Part shown: piece after piece, positions 41,279-55,100 of the stretch
How positions within the stretch are numbered: the first letter of the stretch is position 1
Layout of the letters: the number at the start of each line of letters is the position of its first letter
DNA from: Zonotrichia leucophrys gambelii
Lineage: Eukaryota; Chordata; Aves; Passeriformes; Passerellidae
DNA: 64,000 bases
Assembly (NCBI RefSeq): GCF_028769735.1
Contig: NC_088179.1
Span: forward strand, 9,205,950-9,269,949
Direction of reading: 5' to 3'
Made by a program: the position numbers and the translations under genes
The notes under the pieces: generated by a model
Databases searched by the model: none
Told to the model about the DNA's origin: nothing
Seen by the model: only the letters and a program-made list of their open reading frames with translations

Positions 41279-44200
41279 TGAGAAAAAGGGGGTTGATGAG
41301 CCAGTTTTAAGATTATCCTCTTGCATTTAAGAATTAGCTGTATGTTTCTCTATTTGTGTAACAGTGTCAACACAGGTATCCTAGACCACTCATGTCTAAA
41401 TGTTGGACCAACTATCCAACTGTTCTTGATAGTTTTGCCTTTGACATTTATCACAGAACTGCACCACTTACATGGTCTGGATGTATACTGGAGAATGAGT
41501 TGAATTTATTCCAAATGAAGGGGGAGGAGATTGTTGTCAGCTAGAATGTTAGGCCAATGTTATCTGCCCACCAGCCAAGGACAACTGACCATACAATTAG
41601 CATGGTGCAAACCACAGCTCTGGAAAGGGCTCTTGTCAACAAAGGAGTGAAGAACAGAAATTAATAAAAAGAATACTTCATGGCCCTGAAACTCCTCAGC
41701 AAGGAAATATCATCCAACAGTAAAAATTTTAGCCAGGATGATATTAAGGATAGCCCAAAGCTTCTGTTTGTGTCCGAGTCTACATTTTCTCTTCCCATTC
41801 CTCCCAGTTACATTTCAGCCAGAGAATTAACAAATAGTTTTAGTAAACACATTGCTTCCTTACTCTGCACTGCTAAAGATGAGCTAACACTGTAGGGGTC
41901 ATCTCCTTCCTTTATTCCATGCTGTAAATACATTCTGTGCAGCAGTAGGACCAGCTGTACTCTCTCCTAGAGAGATCAGGATGACTCTGCTTCACAGTGT
42001 GAACTGTAGGAAGGAACCCATAAGAACAAATGGTTTTGATCAGTGCTGGTGTCTCCCACTGCTGTGTTACATATCAGTTTGACATCTGATGCAGCACATT
42101 GTCCTCCTAGTGTGTATCCCTTTGCTTGGTGCTGTGGCCAGAAATACTTGTTAGCTACATTCTTGCTATGACTCTCTTTGAGCAAATCTGGTTTTAAAAA
42201 GTTGTCACTGATAACAAAGATGCCCATGAATGTGTAAATCATGGTGGCACATATGTCTATGATTGTGAAGTTGAACACAAGTGCTGGGCACAGCTGTGGA
42301 TTTATTTATGGTCTTGGTAGTTATTGTGCTTATGACATTTTTCATGACTTCCATATCTTGTCTTATTCAGCAACCATGACATCAACTCCATGCAGACTAA
42401 CATGACAAATGCAAGCATTAAGTGACTGTCCTTAACAAAAGCAGTTTTCCACAATTTTACTGGACCAAAGCCTACACAGAAACCATTTAACTTTGATATT
42501 TAAATTTTCTTATCAGAAAGTCTTTCAAATTTTAGTTTACTATCAAAAGAGGCAAAAACTTGGTCTGATATGCTCTGAGGTGAAAGGCAGGAGCTCTTAC
42601 ATTACACTAAACCTCTTTTTAAAAATACAACATTTTAAAGTATTTTTATAATTCTTCAATATGTCTCTTAGGACTCTTTTTCCCTGAATCTGTCCAACCA
42701 GAATCATCAAGACTAGATGAAGTTTGTTTTGCAGACAGGGTAGTAGGAAAGGGTTTAATGTATTTTAATTTGTATAATGACTCTTCCTGCAAGTGTGAAT
42801 TGAGTCACACAGTACATGGCGCTGTTCAGAACAGCTGACCTCAGCACCATCTCAAGGATGGTTAGGAATGGAGTCTGTTTTACATCCATATCCCAGCCCT
42901 TTTCCTCATTTGCTGAGAACCAAGAGAACTTGACAGATTTGAAGTAGCAATAATAACAGTGATAATTGAAATACATCCAAGTATTTTGCCAGCCTCACAG
43001 CAGTCATGGCAGACCCCTTATACAGCTTTTGTCCTCACAGAACTAGATTTTCTTCAGCATTATTGTCATTCTGGAAGGTTCTGACAATTTTGTTTCCTTT
43101 CCCTCATCATCATCTGCCATCTGAAATTTGAATCGAAGAAAGGAATATGTAGTCATGTCCCTTCTGACAGATTTCAACGTTCAAACTTGGTTGACATTTC
43201 TGTTTCCAAAGACACTTTTCCTCCTCCACTCTGTGCAGGTTGAGCTTGATATATCCCATCACACGAGTTATGAGTGACATGTGTGGTGCTGCAGCCTTGT
43301 TCACTCTGGTTCCTCTGCATGACAACGGTGCCATACCAGAGTCCAAGGATTGCAGAGCACCTTGATTCTCACTATTGTCATCAAGAGCTGAATATTCATA
43401 GCAAATCTCTGGAAAAAACTGATGAATGAGTAATACTCCATCACCAGCATAAAAGATAATACCTAAATGTTACTTTTCAGTGTGAATAAATGCCTTCATG
43501 GAACATTAAGAATATCTCTGATGTTTAATTTATGACATGTATTATGCTCATTCTGCTGCTTTGCAAGAGCAGCAATGGGCACTTTCAGGCTAAAATGAAG
43601 AAGTTCCTGGAGGTTTTCAACTGACAGAACCCTTTAATCTTGGTTTTGTGCATTCAGAATGCCTGCCCTGCTTCTATGTCTACTATATATACACATCAAA
43701 GTGTTTAATACATAGAAATATCAGATTGTAGGTGTTTTGGTTTGGATTGGGTTTTTTATAAGGGAGCAGTCAAATTTTAGCACAGATATATTCAAGGGTG
43801 GTACAATATGGTGTTCAGATGAACAGAACTGGATTTCTAAGATGTTTTACTCTCACTAGGAGAGGCTTTGTTATCAGCTGTGCACTCCAAGGTAACATTT
43901 TTTGATGAATTTTCACAGTAATCTGGCTAACATAGGAATGTTTATATAAAATCTATGGTCATACATTGATTAGAACCTCTAAAGAGGAGCAGAACAGATG
44001 GAAGCCAAAGTTCATTACCTGCAGTATTGATTGATACAAACATTAGACAAGCTTTGTCACTGAATATGAAATGATTATTGTTGCCCAAAAATAAATTCCT
44101 AGCAAATTTAGTATATGAAATTTTGCTCAGAGAATCCTGTGAAACCCTGATTCTAGTAGTCTTGTTTTTTGTAGGTCATTACTTATGTTTTTACCTATGT

Positions 44201-47200
44201 AACAATTCTCATTCTAGTAGCAAACTTTGAATTTGAGATTTTGTAAGTCTGCCTCTTCCCAATTTCAGGTGAGAAATTCTGTAGGATACAGTATTCATGT
44301 TTTCTTTTGGATGTCTTTGAAAGCTCAGGTCCAAGAACAGGCAGGTTTAACTTTCAGTCACCGTTGTCTATATTGTACCCAAATATTTGTATATGCATGT
44401 GTCTCACACATTTGCATGTACTTGTGGTATTGACAGGCTAAATGACTAGAGCCTTTTCCAGGAACTATGGGAGATAATGATGAAAACCCCTCTTGTTTCT
44501 CCATAAACTACCATGGAATCTCTACAAAGGATTAGTCAAAATTGTTCTCAGCCTAAATTTTTATGGCTGTGCAGAATAATTCAGACTATAATGTCAATTG
44601 TCTGACCTGGCGGCTACTCCTGAAAAGGAATTTGCTACATTTTCTAGACAACCAGGGACAGCCTCATCACTCATTTTTATTAAACATGTTTACTTTTTGC
44701 TTTTTGATAGTGATCCTCTTTGTACAAACAAAAGCAGTAACTGATAGTAACTTTGATACTCTTTTTGATCATGGTGAAATCAAATATTGAATATTATCCC
44801 ACGGTAATATCTGCCATGACATCAGATTGGTTTGAATATGTCTGACTTCACTGCAGAAGGGGCAGAATAACTTTGGTCATGAGCTTGAAGGACCTTTTCC
44901 TCCTGAGCACAAATAGCAGCAGTAACACCCCCACTGGTTCTGTGCACTTCTCCTGTAAGGGCTCTGGCTCCCATATTTGTGGGAGTGTGAGAATCTTCCC
45001 TGAAGTCGCAGTGACACACATTGGCCCCGTCTTGTGCAGCAGCACTGGGTTTGTTTTGTTCATCCCAGCCTACCTTGGCTCTGCCTGGAAGAGCCCTCTC
45101 CAGCCTGAGGGCATCCTTCTTTTTGACTTTAGCTGTGTTGCTGTGTTTCCACACTTTATATCCTCTCTTGTGCTTTAATATTCCATTTTTCACTCTTTAG
45201 GCTGCCTCTCATATGCACCCACTGAACGCCTTCCACCCAATGCATTTCTCTTCTGTGACAGATTTCTAAAAAGTGTTTTTTAAAAATGTGGGTTGTCTTT
45301 TCTTCAGGGTTTTCAAACTCTGGTAGGAACAGCAAACAAATGGAGCTGTGCCCCATGCATCACACATTGGAAGTGAGAAGTTAACTGAAAAGGGTAATTT
45401 AAAATAACATTTCAGCATAGAAGGCATATCTAATCTTCATCCTGAAAGGCTCTTTATTGCAGAAATACAGGAGTATAATTAATTGATTTGTTTTCAGTGC
45501 CCAGTCTCACAGAAAAAGGAAGTAATAAAGCAGTATAATTGGCTGATGTAACCAGCCTCAAGAAGGGTTTTTGATATGATCACTGCATGTCTACAGGAAA
45601 GGTTTACAGATCTGCTGCAGTGCAAATAAAAATGAAAAGATATAAGTAAACTGCATTTTGAAAGTTCATTTTTTGTTATTAAATTCTGCTTAGTCATATG
45701 GAGTACTACATTATATAAAAATACACATGAAATACATAATTTGATTATGAAATTTAATTTATGTCTGCATAATACATGTGTAATGAGAAAGCAGGCTCTA
45801 TATACTTGCATGTACATCCAAACATGCACACAGATACCTGTTAAAACTCAGAATAACATTTTCACAATGCTATTCATGGTTGTAATTCTGCTGCTGCTGC
45901 TAGAGCAAAGGAAAATTTACCACTGATGTGAGAAAATGCTTGCAGGAGACCCACCTCTTGAACCCACTCAATTTGTTTAGTGTTTTCCTTCCAAATGTCT
46001 TGGGAAAGAAGATATCCTCCTTGCTGCTGCCTTCTAAGCCCTTGCAGTGAGCTCAGCAATTTCTAAGGTGGGCAGCTTGTAAGGAAAATTTTTCTCAGGA
46101 GCAAAGCAATTACAGTAACTGTAACTGGGCTTGCAGTCCAGTTGGTCTCTCTCATAAATCCAGTTTTCTGTCAGCTAGACTGGTGGCTCTTCATTGTAAA
46201 TTTGAACTTTTGCTGCTCTCATTAAGCAGAGTTTGGGTTAAAGGGATTTAGCACTTTTGCTGGTTTTACATAGAGCTGGTTTCCTTTTATTTCCTACCTT
46301 AGTGAATAATGTATTTAACCTGAACTTGGAAATAGTGTCCTCTGTGGTAACCATGATATGTCACTCCTTATAGCCAGATCTTATTCCCAGATCTTTTCAT
46401 CCATGCCTACCAAAGGAAGAAATGTCTTTAATGAGCCCTATTCAGGCCTAACCAGTCTAAAGGGACTGACAGGTGGGTTCTGGTGGGTTGACCTGTGGGC
46501 AGTTTAAGATGCTCCTGCTGACACAGCACAGTGCAGTGTTTTAGGGACGTGGTTTTGAGGAGTGAGTGCTGCTGCACCCTGTGACAGGAGCTGTGACAGA
46601 GGAGTGAGCAGGCAGGCCTGGGGAGCAGCATCCTGCAGTGCAGCCTGTCAGAGCCCTGTGCAGGGAGCACCAGATTTGTGCCATGGCTCCTACCATCAGC
46701 TTCCTCACAGCCTGGGCCACTTGTCACTGTGGCTGCAGTGCTGGGATGTGGTCTGGGAGCAGGAAGGGCAGCATGGCAGAGCAGCACAAGGGTGTGCTGC
46801 CTCCTGAACTCCAGCTCCAGGGCATTCTCCCTGGGCAGGGGCTCCTCAGCCAGGTGCTGTCTGAGCTGCAGTAGGTCTTTGTGCTGAGAGGCCTCAGTGC
46901 TTGCATACTGTGCACTGTCTCAATTCCTCTTTCCTACAGCCTGCACAATTTGAGCACAGTTTTCCCTGTGGGAAGCTGCAGCTTGGTTCACATTAGCTAT
47001 ATAGGTATAACGTGAGCTGCTGTTGAGCAGCCATGTGTAGAGCAAGGTGTTTTCCTTCGCATACCTTAATCTGATTCTTGATGTCAGTGCTGTCTTACCC
47101 ATAATTGTTTGTATGCTGCACTGTATCTCTTGCAGCCTGTGAGGCTTGAGAGAGCTTAACTTCAATCTGTGAACACTGGGAGAAGGGCTAGCACTGATGA

Positions 47201-49100
47201 AGGGGAAAGTCAAGGGCAGAAAAGTCAGAAATCACAGGCCTTGTTGTCAGTAGAGTGAGGTGGAGTTGGCTTTCAGCTGCCATGCCTGACTCCAGAGAAG
47301 TGTGTACCCTGTGTTTCTAGCTGGCATGGGGATGAGTATGGTGTCTTGAGCAGTGTTAGAGCCATGCAGCCCCTAATGGAACCCTGGCATGTCTTTCCCT
47401 TTGCTCTGCCCTGCCCCTCCCAGCCTCCTTGCTGCCCCAGGGATTGGAAGGGTGGAGTGCAGCACTGGCCTGACTGTGTTGGGATTCTGCCCAGGAGCTT
47501 TTTCCCACTGACCTGCATTCAAGCAGGTAGAACATGGCAAAGATTTTATTCTGTTCTCTAGTATTTAATAGCTTAGAGACTTTCAAAGGCTTTGCTTTTT
47601 GGGTGGTGGTGGTGGGAATAGTTTTTCAGTGCTTTGGGATTGGGTTTGCTCTGCTTTTGCTGAGACTTCAGTTTGCCCCTCCCTGCAGCAAGTCAGTTTT
47701 CAGATTGCAGTTTCCAGAGCTGCTTTACCTCCCTGCATCACCTTCAGCCCTTCATCTTTCCAGGTCTGTTTCCTCATCCCTCAGAGAAGCAAGGGCAAGG
47801 GGAAAGAAGGGAATGAACATAGCAGATCTCATAGCTGTTATAATAGCTTTCTGTGCAGAGCAATGAACACAATGTGATTTTGGGAGGGATTTATAAACAA
47901 GTTTTGAAGCCACAGAGGGAATATGTTCTTACCCTCAAGGCACATATGCAGGCTCATTAATGTTAATGGAAGCTGCAAGCATTGAACAGAAAATAGACCA
48001 GGCAGTGGTAAAAGACACAAAGCTCTGTTACCCACTTGGGAATCACACAGTGCCCAGGACTTGGCAGCTGGTACTTTAGCTCTGTTCTGCTAGTCTAGCC
48101 TGTGTACTTAGTGATGTTTTTTTAATTCTTCTTAATTTAACAAAGTTGCTTTATGTATTCCTCCTTGCTCTTTTCACAATAGGATGTTGCTCATTTGCTG
48201 AGACTCTGCACCAGAGTTAAAAAATCCCAAAATGAAGTGTGCAGCTCCCCTGCAGTACAGCCATTGCTCTGCTCTCAAGAGTGATGGAAGCTCTGATGTT
48301 CTTGATAATGGAAAAGCCTTAATAATGTGAGTTCAGGGAGTGTTGTGCTGATTTACCAGATTAACTGCAAATGCAGTCAGTCCAGGAGGAGCTGCCGGCC
48401 CTCAGCTGAGGCCAGCAAGCTCTGCTAAACATTTGTGATTCCTGCTGTGAGCATGTGGGCTTTTCTGCACTCTCAGTGCAGAGCCCCAGTGCTCCAGGGC
48501 TCCGGGGAGTTTATAAGCCTGGTCACAAGCCCAGGTCCAAACTGCTGGTGAATTCAAATCATTCTGCCCTGAAATGAACTGGACCACCTCAGACCTAAGA
48601 GCAGTGCTGGGCATAATGCAGGCATAGTGTATGGGAGATTTTCTTAGGCTGCTCTCCTCTGACTGTACAGGTCACTGTAGCCCCTGGACATGCCAACAAG
48701 GCAAGGAAATGTGAGCCACTCATTCATGCAGTTATCTGGGTCTAGGACAGAGTATTAGCGTGGGTTTCACATCATATGAAAGTCAGTGGGCTGTTTTTAG
48801 AGCCAACCCACTCCTGGAAGTACTTCACATGTGCTCTTTGAGGTGTCCAAATCAATAATCTCTGACAGGAGGAGCAGACTGAAGGGGGAGTCTCTGAAGA
48901 AAGCTAAAGTGTGGGTGGTCTTGTTCACTGCATGGTTAATTTGCAGCCTCAATAGACAGACCCTATGTAACTGTAAGGTTAAAATATCGATAAACCTATT
49001 CATTGTCAGCAGGTCACTGTAAGTCATCATATTTGTAACTTTATTTCATTTTTTGTTTTGTTTATACCTCAGGGGACCATAATACTGAAATATTATGAGC

Positions 49101-49120
49101 TGAAATACTATGAAATACTA
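49101..49120. repeat. Exact 10-bp tandem duplication
   Basis: TGAAATACTA is repeated twice head to tail, with a related TGAAATATTA just upstream. Confidence 0.85.
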
Positions 49121-52100
49121 GATTCTTGCATTATTTTGCTTCACTGAATGGCTCTGAAGTCAAGGCCAGGAGAGGAGGAGAAATCCAGGTTAATTCTCTT
49201 GCCTTGTTTTGACAGCACATCACAAATTGTTAAGTAAAATGAAATGCCTCTGAAACTGCAAAAATAACAATCTGAGAATACTCCTACTACACTTCTGTTT
49301 TGCATAGTGGTTTTGGCATGTTTTCTGTTAAAGGCATTGTGGACAAATAAGTAAGGGTTTGAGGGATCAGATTGAAATCCTAAAGCCCCTGTTTACTCTC
49401 AGAGCTGGTCTGTGGTAATAGATGTGTCCAGCAAAATTAATTTGGAACTAAAGACAAAAGCCACAAAACAGCTGCACTTTTTATTATACAACAAGTACAT
49501 TGGATTTCCACCTCTGTATTACCTTATTTTTTAAACTGGTGCCCTAATTCTCTTCTCACTTTAACAACCAAATGAGACAAATCCTTATGGAGTGAAGCAT
49601 GACTGAGCTCTTAAAACATTTTGAGCCCCCTGCACTCACATTTGCTTTACTGGGAATGCACAGTGCTTACAGAATCACATCCCAAGAGATTAAAGTCTAG
49701 CTCCAGGTGAGATCCTGTCATGGCCAGCCTCTGTTCCATTGGTGCTTTCTTTCTAATGACTGTTTGAATATAGTAGTCCTGATTGGTGCACTGCTTTGCT
49801 GCTTTCATCCTTTCCACTTGGCTTAATGCTGGATGACATCAGGCAACATATGCCTGACATGCTGCAAGTGTGTTTGGCACGTCGTGCTTGTCCGTCTGTC
49901 TGTCCGTGTGTGAACGCTGCTGTGCTGGGGTAATGTGCATGGCCCTGACAGCTCCACAGAGCACAGCTCCCTCCTTGCACTGCCATCAGCTTGCCTGGAG
50001 GTCACAGTGTACCAGCCTGGGCTTCTCACAGATGCAGAAGGGATGCACACATAATTTTAGTGCTGATTTTAGTGGCTGTAACTTTAAACTGCTGGCGTGT
50101 CAAACAAGAAGTGCATATCCCAAAGTCTGAGATGGTTTGTAGCTGGCTGCTAGTTCAGGGTGGGGAAAGGCTTAGAAGCAGGCAGTAAAAAGCTGCAGCA
50201 TGGTGTACTTGACATCAGCAAGAGCTTAATATCCATTTCCAGTGCAGTGGTATAATATTTGCCATGGCTCCTATAATTTCTCTGAGATGTTCATAAAGAG
50301 TACTCTACCTTCAAATTCACTACCCTCCTGCATATAATGATTGAAGACTTATAGCTCCCCTTATTCTTAGTGGTAAAACCAATGCTACAAGTACAGGACT
50401 CTCAGAGTATACACATGCCTGGAACGCCAGCAGTATTGCCTTTGGGTTGTTGGCCCTACTAGTGCCTTGTTGGGATTAAGGAGACTTCTGGCATTCTCCC
50501 CTTCATGCATGACTGCAAATGGAGCTCTCTCCTATTTCCTCTGGGTAGAATACCAAAGGATGGACTGGCTATAAACCTTGCCTTAGAATCATGGAGGTGG
50601 TGCCAGAAGTCTCAGTTTCAATAGGGTTAGGATTTTGTTTAAAACAATGCAAGTCTCTTAACATTTGAATTTTGGTGAATAGGATGGTAAGCAATCTTTT
50701 GATTAAAAAAAAAAAATCCACAACCACAAAAGCAAAGATACCAAAGTATGCCAAGCAGAAACTTGAAGCTAAAGGACTAGTGTGGATGAAAAAGCTTGAT
50801 AATATGTCTAGCCTACTTATTTTCTTAATTATGAGTGTTTGCAAGCAAAGGCATGAAAACTCAAAATGTTCTATGATTCTGAATTTATTTTCTGTTAAAG
50901 GTGAAATAATTTATACTGGTGGTGTGGCCAAATATCTGCAGTGACTCATTGCCATATGATCCCAGTTCTGCAAATGCATGCTTGCATGTCAGTAAGTGTT
51001 AAGCCAAATGGAGACTTCTGTAAAACAATACTAAGCATTGTCTCCCAGGGGTGTAAGTGGAGGAGCAGCCACTGGCTCACATGACCTTGAGCATTTCACT
51101 TGTCCCTCTGTGTCACAGATTCCTTCCTTGTAACAAAGGAAGTAAAGATAAAACTTTTGTTTAGAGAGGTAATTTGCAATCAGTTTATGGTAAGAATGTT
51201 TGTTCTCACATTGAAAGCTTGAGCTGATGGGACACTGCTTTTGTGAGCAGCACTGTAGAAAGAAGACTTTGAGTGAAGGGAATATGTGAAAAACACTGTC
51301 CTTGCTAATGTGGAATTCCACACACCTGGCAGGGTTTAGTTTGTGAACTCAGGACAGTCACTGTGGAAGGCAAGAGTCCAAGCAGCCACTCAGTGTAGGA
51401 ACTTCTCCAGTTCCCTTTCCCAGCCTCCTGCAGGTATCACTGATGCTGCAGAGTGTGAATAAGGATGGCAAAAATCTGAGCTGCCTTTATGGTGCAGCTC
51501 AGAAATGCTGAATGCCAGGGGTTTACAGAACAGGCAGTCCCAGGAGATGGTGTGTAACAACCCCCACAGAGCTCAGGCTGTTCTGAACTGTGCTCTGCCA
51601 TAGACTGTGCCTTGGTGGTGGGGGTGAATTCCTGCAAAGAGCTTCACTTCTGATAAACAACACAATGAAACAGGCTGTGAACACTAGGTTATAGCAGTAA
51701 TTTCTGCTTTCCCCTTCCTTTTTCTGCTCCATCTTTGTCTTTTTATCCTCCATCTTGGCTTCTCAGCTGGAACAATGAGGTCAAGCCTGACATTTGAAAC
51801 AGGAGATGCTTCTCCTAAAGCTTGTTTGGAACTGCTCAAAACTCTGTCAGAATGGCACTGTCCACTGCAGTCATACCGGCTGAATTTATGGGGATTAGGC
51901 CCAGCTGCTTGACCCTTGTAGATCAACACTATTACAGGCTCTACTAGTTTCACTACACTATTTTCAAATAAATGCAGGATGGAATGATAGATGCCAGTCA
52001 CACAGAGAAGCCTTGAATGTGAGGCAGCTGATAACATGTGGCCTGTCTGTAATTTTGTCAACATTTTATTTAGAGCTGAGGAGAGAGGAGTCACCCCTAT

Positions 52101-55100
52101 GGAGATGAAAGTAAAATTAATAGCTGGGAGGCATTTTTCCTCAAGCAGATTACAGTGGGTATTTCATACCACTCAGCCTCTGACCATAGTGCTGTTGCTG
52201 TTACATTTCCAGGCACTGCTGCCTGCCTGTGAGCTGCTCAGTGTTCTTCCACTTCAGCTGTCATCATATTCACCCAAAAATGTTCAGTGACAACTTACAG
52301 GAACTGCTTCTGCAGGGTCACCTTGTGGCCTTTTGATAAAGGAAAGAGTGCCCCTTTCACTGACCTCTTGTTCATTGTGGCTCATTTGCTTTCTGCTGCT
52401 CCTGCTGTGGTGACTCATCTGGCCCTGGCCATCAACCTTGTGCTTTGTTTTGAGATGTGAGCTCAGTGGTGGCAGAAGGACCTGCCGGATGTGTCAGTCA
52501 GTGCAGCTTTGTACAAGTGCCTCAAGGAAAGAACTGTGCAGAGACCACTGGACTTCTGGGGGACAGGGGGTTGCTGAAATCTGCTGGTTCCTTGTCCCTG
52601 GTGCTGGAGCCAAGGAAGCACAGGAGCCTCTGTGGGGCTGCTGTGCCTGTGGAATAGTTGGACACAGCACATCTCATGTTGAAGTCCCCAAGAGCCCAGT
52701 ATTCTGTACAATACCACCTTGGTAGGCCTGCCAGTTTGATTTAATGGACTGCAATTATTTTAGAAGCTTGGCAAACAGATTGTTACTTATATAAGCAAAT
52801 AATGCATTTGACCTACTTATGTTAGCTGTAAATAGAAGATAGGCATTGCTGTGGATCTGAAAAATGAGGAGTCTCATATCTCTGGATAAATTATTCAAGT
52901 CATTGCATATAGTAATTGCTAGACTTCTGGTCTGGTTGTTTGTGAACCAAAACAACAAATCAAGTGAGCAAATAAGGCTATTTTTCTAGATAAATAGAGT
53001 AGGCGAGTAAAACTTCCTGTTTCATTTAGCATTTATCTAAATCTAGCTTGATTTTCTTTTTTACCATTTTTTCATTAAATAATGTTGGAGTCCACTATTG
53101 GGGTGTGTGTCCTGGTTTTAGAAATCCCCCAGAGCCGGGAAGTTTTGCAGAGATTTGTTTCATTCAGTGTCTCAGTGAGCACTTGGTCATTGAGCCTGTG
53201 TGCAGTTACCTTCTCCAAGAAGTTCATGGAAGTTCAGCAAATTATTTCCTACATTGTTGCCCTCAGCTGTCACAGGCAGCAATGGATAGCAGTGTTGTTC
53301 CTGGGAAGCTGCAATCAGCCTGGGGTCTGCCTCTGTTACCAGGAGCACCAACAGATAATGCCACAGAGGCTTCAGTGCCTTTGGGCTGCAGCGAGTAGGA
53401 GGAAGCAGCTCAGCCCTCAAAGGGTCACTGCTGTTGTGGTGTCCTCTACACACCAAGCTCATGTGATGCAGGTGGCTAAGGCATGTCCTGATGGGACTTA
53501 GCTCTTCACACACCACCAGAAACTTCCCTTTATGGACAGAGGAGAGATCTTTTCTTTCTAAGGCAAACAGAAGTGCTGCTGTACTTGAGCCATCCCCTGG
53601 CTCAGCCTGTAGAAGCTCAGAGCATCACCATCTTTGGTGTGGTAGTCAGGGAATCTGATAATTAGGGAATAAGATAATTAAGGATACAGGGCAGCTGCAG
53701 ACAGGGAGAAGGGGCAGCTAGTGCAGGGAGACAGCTCCATGAGAACTTTACCACAACAAAAATGCTGATTTGGGGGCTGGGGAAGGCTGGTGTCACCCAT
53801 TGTTCTCTGTGTGAAGTGCAGTCAGTTTGTGGGGAGTTATAAGAATAGAGCAGTAGCAGTTAATTCACAGTAAACCAGCAAACTCTTCAGGTTTCATTTT
53901 CACAATGACAGTCATGACTCCATAAATAGTGCTATAAACTTAGAAGGGCTTTACTGATGTTTCTGCTCTGTGGCTGTTTTACTGTCTTGCTGTACTCTGC
54001 TGTGAACATGCTTAACCCTTCAGTACTTCAGCTCTGTACAGGCTCCTGCATGAGAGACACCAACAAACAGGCACATAGACTTTGTAAATTAGTCTGCATG
54101 CATGATTCACTAGTTCTGTTTCCACATTCTTCACTAATGATGCTTGTGATAGAGAAATTTCAATACCAATTGCCTTTCTCTAGAATTCCTCCAGACTATA
54201 TAGAGTTACAGAAATTTTTATTGTCACTGTAACACTGGTTGCAAAACCTGTTTTGCATATTGCAGAGTTCAGAATGAACCAGAACTTCGAAAATACTCAT
54301 TGCATGTGTGGGCAGCGTGAGGATCTTTCCCCAGTAATCCTCCCACCTCTCTGTCCTCAGAGCCTCTTCTGGAACTTCTATAACTTAAACCCATGCATTG
54401 CCAGAGATCTGGCCCTTTCTGTCTGGTCATATTAGTTGAAGAATATTTTTCTGGATAGGTACCCAGAGAGTCACCCAAAAGAAGTTACTGTGAGATTTTC
54501 ATTTGCCTCCACTTGCACTCAGCACATCAGTTTTCCTGTAAAAGGAGGATGATTCAAATTGACTATTCTTTCCTTAATCATCCAAAGTCTTAGTTTTTCT
54601 GCCTTACCAGGCCTGTGCCATCTGACAATAGCTTTCAGCCTCAGTGAATAGTACAGAACAGCTTGATTGCAAATAATTTGTCATTATTTCCCAAATACCA
54701 GTTTCTTTTTTTCTTTGCCTATTCAATGTCATCTGGAAAAATAGAGGACATCAATTACTTATTCTTTCAAAAGACAAGATTCTGAAATTCAAAATATAGG
54801 AGAGCAGAAATCTGGGCATTCAGGAGGAGACATTCACTTTGTAATTTTTCATAAGTTTTTGGAGACCTTTGCACTCTAGGAAAGGCTAATTGGCCAGGTG
54901 GAGATAAAGAGAAGTGAGAGCTGTGAAGGGGAAAACCAGTCTGCTCTGGAATGTGGCAATTTAGGTAGGGAATCTCTGCACCATGCTGACACTACAAAGG
55001 TTTTGGCATATCCTGGCACGTCTGGGTCTGCCCCATCTGTCCTGATGCTGCAGAGCAAAGGACCAGCAGACCCTGCTGTGCTGGGAGGAGCTCTGGCAGC

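Noticed and set aside
50580..50640. TAGAATCATGGAGGTGGT resembles a minus-strand CR1 tail
   Set aside because: The similarity stops after about 18 bases, and the expected GTTGGAAGGGACC-type continuation is missing.
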